Of a stretch of DNA of 5,284 bases, positions 1 through 5,284 are shown one piece after another. The stretch's first letter is position 1. Each line of letters begins with the position of its first letter. Source of the DNA: Desulfuromonadales bacterium (lineage in GTDB: Bacteria > Desulfobacterota > Desulfuromonadia > Desulfuromonadales > JACZKF01); contig JACZKF010000057.1 of NCBI GenBank assembly GCA_014860175.1, forward strand, positions 1-5,284, given 5' to 3'. Position numbers and translations under genes: made by a program. The notes beneath the pieces are model-generated. The model worked only from the letters and a program-made list of their open reading frames with translations, ran no database searches and had not been told where the DNA came from.

Positions 1-1999
1 GGGGGGGGAGATGCCTTGGGTGGCGACCTTCCATGCCGCCTGCGTGCGCATTCTGCGGCGGGAGATCAGCGCCCTCGGCTACAGCTCCGATTTCACCATT
101 TACGACGACAGCGATCAGGAGCGGCTGCTGCGGGAGATTCTCAAAGAGCTTGACATCTCGGAGAAAACCCTGCGCCCGCGGGCGGCGGCCAGCGCCATTG
201 ACGCCGCCAAGAACCGGGGTCTGCTGCCGCAGGAAGTCGAGCGAGGCGACTATTTTCACAATCTGACCGGCAAAATCTACGAGAAGTATCAGGAGCGATT
301 GAAGAAGGCCAACGCCGTCGATTTCGGTGACCTCCTGCTGCTTACCGTCCAGCTGTTCACTGAGCGTCCGGAAATCCTGCATCGCTATGCCGAGCGGTTC
401 CTCTATCTGCTGGTCGATGAGTTCCAGGACACCAACCAGGTGCAGTACAGGCTGGTCCGGCAGCTCGCCTCCCGGCACGGCAACCTCTGCGTGGTGGGGG
501 ATGACGATCAGTCGATCTACCGTTGGCGCGGGGCCGAAGTCGGCAACATCCTGCATTTCGAACGCGACTGGTCCGGTTGCACGGTAATCCGGCTGGAGCA
601 GAACTACCGCTCCACCCAGACCATTCTGACCGCCGCCGGCGAGGTGGTGGCGCGCAACGTCGGGCGCAAAGGGAAGACGTTGTGGACGGAGAACCCGCCA
701 GGGGAGAAGATCACCCTCGAGCTCCTCCCCGACGATCTGGAGGAAGCCCGCTTTGTTGCCGCCGAAATCGCCCGTCGCCGGCGCCAGGGAGGGAAGCTGC
801 GGGAGGTGGCGGTTTTCTACCGCACCAACGCCCAGTCCCGTCCCCTGGAGGAGGCGCTGGTGCGCGAGGGACTCCCCTACGTGATGGTGGGTGGGGTCAA
901 ATTCTTCTCCCGCCTGGAGGTGAAGGACGTCCTCGCCTATCTGCGCGCCCTGGTCAACCCCGCCGATTCCCTCTCGGCCAAGCGCATCGTCAACGTGCCG
1001 GCCCGGGGGATCGGCGCCGCCACCGTCGAGCGTATCGCCGCCCTGGAGGCCGAAGCAGGCGGCTTTCTGCCGGCCTGCGAGCTGGCTCTGACGCGAGGAG
1101 TTCTGAAGGGGGGGGCGGCCGCCCGAGTGCAGGAGTTTACCAACCTGATCGAGCGTTTCCGCCAGAAGGTCGGTCAACTCTCCTATCCGCGGCTGACCGC
1201 CGAGTTGATCGAAGAGAGCGGCTACGGCCCGGCGCTGCGGCAGACGGCCGAACAGGCTCTCTCCTCACTCGACCGGGAGGAGGCTCGCGAGCGGCTGCAG
1301 AACCTGGAGCAGTTGCTGGCCGGGATGGAGGAGCATCTCGGCAGCGAGGGGAGTCTGCAGGACTTCCTCGAACAGGTGGCCCTGGTAAGCGATCTGGACG
1401 CCTACGACGGTAGTTTGGATAGGGTGACCCTGATGACTCTGCACGCCGCCAAAGGGCTGGAATTCCCGGTGGTCTTCATGACCGGTCTGGAGGAGGGGAT
1501 TTTCCCCCATGCCCGGTCCGGCAGCGGCGACGACGATCTGGAGGAGGAGCGCCGGCTCTGTTATGTCGGCATGACCCGGGCCATGGACAAACTCTATCTC
1601 AGCCATGCCCGGCGTCGGCGCATCTACGGCGACTGGCAGTTCAATGCGCCCAGTCGCTTCCTCGCCGAGATTCCGGTGGCGCTGCTAGCCGGCATCGAGG
1701 CGCCGGCGGCCGTCCTGCGCCACTCCGCCAGCCACAATCTCGCCTCGGTTCTGGAACGCTTTGCCCCCTCGCCGCTGGAGGCCGAAGAGAACGAGGATCT
1801 GTTTGAGGAGGCGGTGCGACTGGTGCCTGAAGCAGAGATGGGCCTGCGTCTCGGCACCCGGGTTCGCCACCCCAAATTCGGCGTTGGCACCGTCCGCCGC
1901 CTGGAAGGGAACGGCGATCAGCAGAAAGTGACGGTCTATTTTAGCACCGTCGGCGCGAAAAAATTACTGCTCAAATTCGCCGGCCTTGAGCCGGCCTGA
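1..1999 (+). CDS. uvrD: UvrD/PcrA-type ATP-dependent DNA helicase, 5'-truncated by the window edge
   Basis: Superfamily 1A 3'-to-5' DNA helicase, the family that acts in nucleotide excision repair, mismatch repair and clearing of proteins or RNA polymerase from DNA in the cytoplasm. The frame is open to the left edge (Gly-Gly-Glu before the first visible Met at 11), so that Met is not the true start; Q motif and Walker A (roughly 80 residues) lie upstream. Counting from that Met: motif Ib TFHAACVRILRRE 6-18; motif II (Walker B) LLVDEFQDTN 133-142; motif III VVGDDDQSIYRWRGA 161-175; motif IV QNYRS 197-201; YRTNAQSR 270-277; motif V TLHAAKGLEF 476-485; motif VI EEERRLCYVGMTRA 511-524 with the presumed arginine finger R523. 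Residues 611-657 form the Tudor-like tail (LGTRVRHPKFGVGTV) that binds RNA polymerase in PcrA and UvrD and is absent from Rep. The visible 662 codons plus the missing part fit the usual 720-750 residues. Whether to call it PcrA or UvrD cannot be settled here. It ends convergent to the protease gene. Confidence 0.96.
   Translation, partial: GGEMPWVATFHAACVRILRREISALGYSSDFTIYDDSDQERLLREILKELDISEKTLRPRAAASAIDAAKNRGLLPQEVERGDYFHNLTGKIYEKYQERLKKANAVDFGDLLLLTVQLFTERPEILHRYAERFLYLLVDEFQDTNQVQYRLVRQLASRHGNLCVVGDDDQSIYRWRGAEVGNILHFERDWSGCTVIRLEQNYRSTQTILTAAGEVVARNVGRKGKTLWTENPPGEKITLELLPDDLEEARFVAAEIARRRRQGGKLREVAVFYRTNAQSRPLEEALVREGLPYVMVGGVKFFSRLEVKDVLAYLRALVNPADSLSAKRIVNVPARGIGAATVERIAALEAEAGGFLPACELALTRGVLKGGAAARVQEFTNLIERFRQKVGQLSYPRLTAELIEESGYGPALRQTAEQALSSLDREEARERLQNLEQLLAGMEEHLGSEGSLQDFLEQVALVSDLDAYDGSLDRVTLMTLHAAKGLEFPVVFMTGLEEGIFPHARSGSGDDDLEEERRLCYVGMTRAMDKLYLSHARRRRIYGDWQFNAPSRFLAEIPVALLAGIEAPAAVLRHSASHNLASVLERFAPSPLEAEENEDLFEEAVRLVPEAEMGLRLGTRVRHPKFGVGTVRRLEGNGDQQKVTVYFSTVGAKKLLLKFAGLEPA
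1979..1995 (-). terminator. GC hairpin at the helicase 3' end, weak terminator candidate for the protease transcript
   Basis: GCCGGC, five-base loop, GCCGGC: a perfect 6-bp GC stem within the last codons of the helicase, ending two bases before its TGA. Read leftward, as the protease transcript would meet it about 85 bases past its stop, the stem is followed by GAATTT and, some ten bases later, by a run of six T. The T run is not directly adjacent, so an intrinsic terminator is only possible. GCCGGC is itself a palindrome, so part of this could be chance in GC-rich coding DNA. Confidence 0.25.
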
Positions 2000-2028
2000 C
2001 CATCCAAGCGGCCCGCCGTCTTTTCCCT

Positions 2029-2045
2029 TGGCGGTGGGACCGCCA
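2029..2045 (+). terminator. Hairpin between the convergent genes, possible helicase terminator
   Basis: TGGCGGT, three-base loop GGG, ACCGCCA: a perfect 7-bp stem 30 bases past the helicase stop and about 34 bases before the protease stop codon. A competing pairing exists with CCGCC at 2013-2017. Downstream in the plus direction the sequence is pyrimidine-rich (tctccctcctg) but has no T tract, so it is a poor intrinsic terminator by the usual rules. It may act as a 3'-end stabilising stem or with Rho. It is the only good stem in the 79-base convergent gap. Confidence 0.35.
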
Positions 2046-2078
2046 TCTCCCTCCTGCAATTCCCCCCCCGTGTACCAG

Positions 2079-4010
2079 CTACTTGCGCCGGACGGTGGTG
2101 AAGGTGAAGCTGAACGAACTGGCCAGCGCATTGCCAGCCAAATCCGTCACTGCCCCTGCCGGGACTGTGACCGTGTAGGTGGTGGCTTTGTTCAGCAGCA
2201 CTTGCGGGTCGATGGCCAGAGTCCGACCGGCAATGGATGTGGCGGTCGGAACCGTGCCCCCTGACACGACGCTGATGGAGGAGAAGAACGGACCTGTTTT
2301 TACCTCTTCATTAAAGTTAACGAAGATCGTCTGGTCGAACGCCACGTTATTCCCCCCGGCGGCCGGCACGGTGCTGCTGACCACCGGGGGGGAGCTGTCG
2401 CCAGCACCCAGGAGAATACGAGTTTGCATGGTCGAGGAACTGGCCACCGGCACCTCGACACCGATACCGGAGAGGGCTCCGTCATACAGGTCGCTGTCCG
2501 GTACGGTATCGGCGGCAAAGCGCCAGGCCCCCCCGAAGTAGTAGTAATGGTTGTAGTTGCCGGACACACGGCTGTCGAGTTGACTGTAGCCGAGCACCGA
2601 TTCGTTGGCCTCCTCCAGGTCGACCCCCTTGTGCCTCTCATCATTGTTGATTCCGGTATTGGCTCGCTGCAGGATGACGGTTTCGTCGATGTGCCAGATG
2701 GCGACACCCCCGTTCACTCCCCAGGTGGCCAAGGCCTGGTCGAAACCGGCCAATTGGCGATTTTCGAAGAGAAAATACTGGCTGGGATCCGGAGTCGGAA
2801 CCTTCAGCACGTCGTAGGAGCCGGTGGCGATGGAGTCGAGCAGGTAGTCGCCGGCGGTGGCGGCGGTTATCGGGGTGACGAACCCCTTGCGCACTTTGCT
2901 CCAGGGGTCGAGATGGGTCGGCGAGGAGCCGAGCCAGTTCCCGGAGGTATACCCCCAGCAGCCACTGGCCATCAGGCTATGAACGCCGACGCCGAAGGAG
3001 GAGCCGTCATAGTCGTACATGTCGGGGAGTCCCAGATTGTGCCCCAGTTCGTGGGCGATGACCCCGATGGTGGCCTGATGGTCGCCGTGCAGCTCCCCAG
3101 CCTGGACATAACCACCGAAGCCTGGAGTGGCCAGCCCCTTGCCATCGAGGATCAGGGCGGAATCGAGAGTCCACCAGTGAGCCCAGACGCTTGGGCTGCC
3201 GATGCCGTAGCTGGCTTCGTAGCCGGCGACGATGACCACGATGTTCAGTTCTTCTCCGCTCAGGTAGCCGTTGCCGTCCCGGTCGAAGGGGGCGAAGTTG
3301 ATGAAAGGGTCGGCGGCGATCAGGGCGTTCCTGGCGATCAGCTGGTTATCCCTGAGAATCTGGCCGCCGGTATTCGGGTGCGCATAGTTGAGCCGGACGC
3401 GGACCACCCCGTCATTGCCGATTCCCTGCATCTCTTCGGCCGGTACCGGGGCCAGCTGCCCGGCAGAGACCTCGGAGAAATAGCGGTCGAGGGTGCTGCC
3501 GGTCGATCCAGCCAGCAGCTGAGCCCAACTCGTCTCCGTGGTGCGGATCTCAATGTCGAGGAAATCAACCAGCAGCAGCAGGGTTGGATGGGTCTGGGTC
3601 GGCGCGGTGGTCGGCGCGGCCGCCGTCAGCGGCGGGGTCGCGATCAGGGTGGCGCTGCTGGTGGCCAGTTGCGCCGCTCGCCACGAAACCAGCTGATCCT
3701 CGGAGAGTGCCGTCCCGGGCTTCGGATCGAGTCCGTAGCGGGCACCCGACAGGGCGACCCCCTTTTTGCCGAGAGTGGCGTATTGCCAGAACCCGTTGCT
3801 GTCCTGGAGGATGATTTCGCCGGTTCCGGCGGTGCGCCAGTTAAACCGCTCGTCCCCTTTGAGGGCAGCGGAGAGCTTTTGCCCGGTCGGTTGCAGCAAA
3901 GTTTCAATACGCCCGCTGGCCGGCGCCGCCAGGGAGGCATGGGGAGACAGCATCAGTAATACCATCACCGCCACACTCGCGAAAACCGTTCTCAACCAAT
4001 TCCTGCCCAT
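2079..4010 (-). CDS. Secreted M6-family (immune inhibitor A-like) zinc metalloprotease with C-terminal Ig-like domain
   Basis: Predicted exported endopeptidase, 643 residues from the ATG at 4010. A longer frame begins at an ATG at 4028, but AAGGAGG lies between the two, five bases before the 4010 ATG, so 4010 is chosen. Residues 1-28 are a Sec signal peptide (GRNWLR, hydrophobic 8-21, likely cut after SLA at 28). Residues 35-80 match the propeptide-like start of M6 proteins (FNWRTAGTGEIILQDSNGFW). A Pro/Thr/Ala linker spans about 115-141. The catalytic domain (about 143-480) has LLLLVDF 144-150, an EF-hand-like loop DRDGNGYLSGEE 243-254, zinc site HELGHNLGLPD 320-330 (ligands H320, H324 and probably D330; catalytic E321), Met-turn SLMASG 345-350, FENRQ 415-419, GGVAIWHIDE 434-443 and VDLEEA 463-468. 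Residues 540-638 resemble a Big_5/SbsA-type Ig-like domain (SPPVVSSTVPAAG, then a TFTT end). There is a single cysteine (C351), no sortase motif and no C-terminal anchor, so it is probably released or periplasmic. The substrate is unknown. Confidence 0.93.
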   Translation of the reverse strand: MGRNWLRTVFASVAVMVLLMLSPHASLAAPASGRIETLLQPTGQKLSAALKGDERFNWRTAGTGEIILQDSNGFWQYATLGKKGVALSGARYGLDPKPGTALSEDQLVSWRAAQLATSSATLIATPPLTAAAPTTAPTQTHPTLLLLVDFLDIEIRTTETSWAQLLAGSTGSTLDRYFSEVSAGQLAPVPAEEMQGIGNDGVVRVRLNYAHPNTGGQILRDNQLIARNALIAADPFINFAPFDRDGNGYLSGEELNIVVIVAGYEASYGIGSPSVWAHWWTLDSALILDGKGLATPGFGGYVQAGELHGDHQATIGVIAHELGHNLGLPDMYDYDGSSFGVGVHSLMASGCWGYTSGNWLGSSPTHLDPWSKVRKGFVTPITAATAGDYLLDSIATGSYDVLKVPTPDPSQYFLFENRQLAGFDQALATWGVNGGVAIWHIDETVILQRANTGINNDERHKGVDLEEANESVLGYSQLDSRVSGNYNHYYYFGGAWRFAADTVPDSDLYDGALSGIGVEVPVASSSTMQTRILLGAGDSSPPVVSSTVPAAGGNNVAFDQTIFVNFNEEVKTGPFFSSISVVSGGTVPTATSIAGRTLAIDPQVLLNKATTYTVTVPAGAVTDLAGNALASSFSFTFTTVRRK

Positions 4011-4015
4011 GGTTG

Positions 4016-4022
4016 CCTCCTT
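4016..4022 (-). promoter_or_regulatory. Shine-Dalgarno that fixes the protease start at 4010
   Basis: AAGGAGG on the minus strand, five bases before the ATG at 4010. It sits inside the reading frame that would begin at the ATG at 4028, and that upstream ATG has only an AT-rich stretch (TTAATTTTAA) ahead of it. This is a near-perfect anti-16S match and decides for the downstream start, which also leaves a normal signal peptide. Confidence 0.8.
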
Positions 4023-4032
4023 GTTCATTTAA

Positions 4033-4053
4033 AATTAATAAGCACTATTAATT
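4033..4053. repeat. Perfect 8-bp inverted repeat upstream of the protease, candidate operator
   Basis: AATTAATA, five-base spacer AGCAC, TATTAATT: perfect 8-bp arms, ending 22 bases before the ATG at 4010 and 10 bases beyond its Shine-Dalgarno. The left arm, read on the minus strand, contains TATTAA, a weak -10-like hexamer, with GGAAAA at the -35 distance; any promoter here would therefore overlap the repeat. The arms contain only A and T, so it is a poor RNA terminator but a plausible dimeric regulator site. Chance in AT-rich DNA cannot be excluded. Confidence 0.4.
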
Positions 4054-4167
4054 AAACTTTTCCACGGAAGTGGGAGAAAGGAAAGAGAAAAATCATAGGG
4101 GGAAAGAATTTTCGTTCTCGGGAAGGGCGTCAGGTAGTTTTTGATGGAGGATTATCGATTGTGCGGG

Positions 4168-5112
4168 TTATTCAGCCAGGCTTATCTGCTGCCAGACCAG
4201 TTCAGGAATCTTTTCGTCAAGGAGCTGCAGCGACTCGGCGTATAGCCGATTGGCCTTGTCCAGGGAGCCGACCCCTTGTTGCAGCCAGCTGTCGATCGCC
4301 TGGATCTCGGCGCCAAGCAGACTGGCCACTTGGGCCTCGATGCGCGGCTGCTCCCGGCGCAGCCGCGCCACCAGCTGTTTGAGCAGTTGTGCCTGAAACG
4401 CGGTCGCTACCCCTTCGAGAACCACCATCTGCCACAAAGGGGTGCCTCGCTCCGGATAGTCGGATTTCCAGGCGGCGACCACTCCCAGCAGCAGCTCGCT
4501 GCTCTTGCGCAGCCCATTTTGCAAAAAGGCCTGGCGGGCTTCCTCCCGCTTGCTCTGGCGCAATTGTCCGATTTCTTCCGCCGTCATGAAGGAATGGATA
4601 TACGCCGTCTCCGGCCAGGAGAGATTGGTTTGGCTCAGCCGCTCGGTCAACTGCTCCCAGGCGAGTTTTCCCGCTTCGAAATGGAAGCGGCGGACAATGC
4701 TGAAGCGAGCCCGGGGCAACACCTGGCGTGATTCCCTCCCCGGGGCGACGGCCTGCTCGGTCTCCAACAGAAAAGCTCGCAGTTCATCGAGTTCGGCGCC
4801 GCCGAGGCTGGTGCCGAGCCGCTGGTGCATCGCCTCGATGTCCTCACGGATTTCCTGGTGGCGCAACGCTTCCAGCTGCACCTTGTTGATGACCGTTTCC
4901 CCCTGGCGCTGCTCGGGCATTTCGGGGCTCGTCAACTCCCGCTGGCGGGTCTCGATCTCCACCTCCAGGCGTTGAATGGTGGCATCGAACTGGTCCCTGA
5001 GCTCCTTCAGGCCATGCACCTCCGGTGAGTTTTGCGCCGCAGGAGGAGGGGCGGTGGAGCGAAAAAGGCCGTCCAGAAATCCGAACAGGCCGTGCTTTTC
5101 GGCTTTCTCCAT
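4168..5112 (-). CDS. Hypothetical cytoplasmic alpha-helical protein, 314 residues, function unknown
   Basis: I do not recognise this family. The ATG at 5112 has GGAGAA eight bases upstream, and a promoter-like pair lies about 30 bases further up, so the start is well supported. There is no signal peptide or membrane segment. Residues 8-17 (GLFGFLDGLF) form a short hydrophobic, possibly amphipathic helix that could touch a membrane or a partner. A Pro/Ala-rich linker follows (20-30), then a charged, probable coiled coil about 34-60 (LKELRDQFDATIQRLEVEIE). The rest (70-312) is helical, rich in Gln, Glu, Leu and Arg, with six Trp (152, 166, 215, 227, 276, 307) and no Cys. Two more amphipathic stretches lie at about 222-275 and 283-310. 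No catalytic motif, nucleotide-binding loop or DNA-binding fold is apparent. It is upstream of, and on the same strand as, the protease gene with a 157-base gap. A structural, adaptor or lineage-specific protein is a guess only. Reality as a gene is well supported by length, ribosome site and promoter position. Confidence 0.82.
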   Translation of the reverse strand: MEKAEKHGLFGFLDGLFRSTAPPPAAQNSPEVHGLKELRDQFDATIQRLEVEIETRQRELTSPEMPEQRQGETVINKVQLEALRHQEIREDIEAMHQRLGTSLGGAELDELRAFLLETEQAVAPGRESRQVLPRARFSIVRRFHFEAGKLAWEQLTERLSQTNLSWPETAYIHSFMTAEEIGQLRQSKREEARQAFLQNGLRKSSELLLGVVAAWKSDYPERGTPLWQMVVLEGVATAFQAQLLKQLVARLRREQPRIEAQVASLLGAEIQAIDSWLQQGVGSLDKANRLYAESLQLLDEKIPELVWQQISLAE

Positions 5113-5120
5113 GGCGGCGG

Positions 5121-5126
5121 TTCTCC
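5121..5126 (-). promoter_or_regulatory. Ribosome binding site of the 314-residue gene
   Basis: GGAGAA on the minus strand with an eight-base spacer (CCGCCGCC) to the ATG at 5112. Spacing is ideal, and no other in-frame ATG exists further upstream in the open frame, so this supports the chosen start. Confidence 0.65.
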
Positions 5127-5148
5127 GTGGTGAGGGGGACCAGAAGAG

Positions 5149-5178
5149 TATATATCACCGCCGAGGGTGGGAAAACAA
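5149..5178 (-). promoter_or_regulatory. Candidate sigma-70 promoter for the 314-residue gene
   Basis: On the minus strand TTGTTT (5178-5173), 18-base spacer, TATATA (5154-5149), preceded by TG one base away (5157-5156), an extended -10 arrangement. TATACT overlaps two bases further on and is an alternative -10. The predicted transcript would begin near 5142, giving a leader of about 30 bases that holds the GGAGAA site. Both hexamers are imperfect, so this rests mostly on position. Confidence 0.45.
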
Positions 5179-5217
5179 GCTCCTGGCAGGCTGCTGCTCA
5201 AATTTCAATTAAAGATG

Positions 5218-5245
5218 TTGAACCCTGGTCTGTTCGTGCTATAAA
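5218..5245 (+). promoter_or_regulatory. Candidate sigma-70 promoter reading rightward out of the window
   Basis: TTGAAC (5218-5223), 16-base spacer, TATAAA (5240-5245), with TGC directly before the -10 (extended -10). Predicted start is near 5252. No gene start is seen in the remaining 32 bases, so it would serve a plus-strand gene or RNA beyond the right edge, divergent from the 314-residue gene. The -35 overlaps the right half of a short inverted repeat, TTCAA-N9-TTGAA (5204-5222), which could be a regulator site. Confidence 0.5.
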
Positions 5246-5284
5246 TTTTTAACCTCGACTCCTCCCGCCGATTCTCCCTGTCTG

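Noticed and set aside
523..1413. A 296-codon open frame on the plus strand in a different frame within the helicase.
   Set aside because: The translation is Arg/Gly/Pro-rich noise, and the overlapping frame carries all helicase motifs in order.
2424..3959. A 511-codon open frame on the plus strand, antisense to the protease.
   Set aside because: It lies wholly opposite a protein with intact M6 motifs, has a low-complexity Gly/Val/Asp/Gln-rich translation with no domain, and no ribosome site was noted. Long antisense frames without stops are common opposite GC-rich genes.
4144..4245. A short plus-strand frame (about 33 codons from ATG at 4144) across the end of the 314-residue gene.
   Set aside because: No ribosome binding site, mostly antisense to a better-supported gene, and no recognisable product.
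5183..5199. A sigma-54-like element, CTGGCAGGCTGCTGC, reading rightward.
   Set aside because: The GG and GC doublets are one base too close together for the strict -24/-12 spacing, and the flanking consensus bases do not match.
5252..5270. ACCTCGACTCCTCCCGCC resembles the 3' half of a tRNA T-arm.
   Set aside because: No matching 5' stem half, anticodon arm or acceptor stem is present on either side; the resemblance is short and likely chance.
1..5284. Mobile elements, CRISPR arrays, rRNA and phage genes.
   Set aside because: I found no transposase-like protein, no evenly spaced direct repeats, no terminal inverted repeats with target duplications, and no RNA gene on reading both strands.

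Overview
The window reads as ordinary chromosomal DNA from a GC-rich Gram-negative bacterium. The style of the helicase and of the secreted protease, together with the base composition, suggests a Desulfuromonadales/Geobacter-like member of the Desulfobacterota. That placement is an inference from family resemblance and was not tested by any search.

Layout, left to right. (1) Bases 1-1999, plus strand: the last ~660 codons of a UvrD/PcrA-type superfamily 1A DNA helicase. The reading frame is open through the left edge, so the N-terminus with the Walker A motif lies outside the window. (2) Bases 2000-2078: a 79-base gap between convergent genes, with one GC hairpin in it, another just before it, and a C8 run. 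(3) Bases 2079-4010, minus strand: a secreted M6-family zinc metalloprotease with a signal peptide, an M6-type N-terminal region, an EF-hand-like calcium loop, an HExxHxxGxxD zinc site and a C-terminal Ig-like domain. (4) Bases 4011-4167: an AT-rich gap holding a strong Shine-Dalgarno, a perfect 8-bp inverted repeat close to the protease start, and a G-poor pyrimidine-rich stretch on the transcript strand. (5) Bases 4168-5112, minus strand: a 314-residue cytoplasmic, helical, cysteine-free protein of unknown function. (6) Bases 5113-5284: a divergent promoter region with one candidate promoter for the 314-residue gene and a second, better one firing rightward out of the window.

How the genes relate: the helicase is a housekeeping repair enzyme and is unlikely to be functionally tied to its convergent neighbours. 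The unknown gene and the protease share a strand with a 157-base gap; that gap carries possible termination and operator signals, so separate control of the protease is at least as likely as a simple two-gene operon. I see no mobile element, CRISPR array, rRNA or tRNA gene. No clear novel multi-gene system is visible. The most open items are the unrecognised 314-residue protein and the inverted repeat ahead of the protease.
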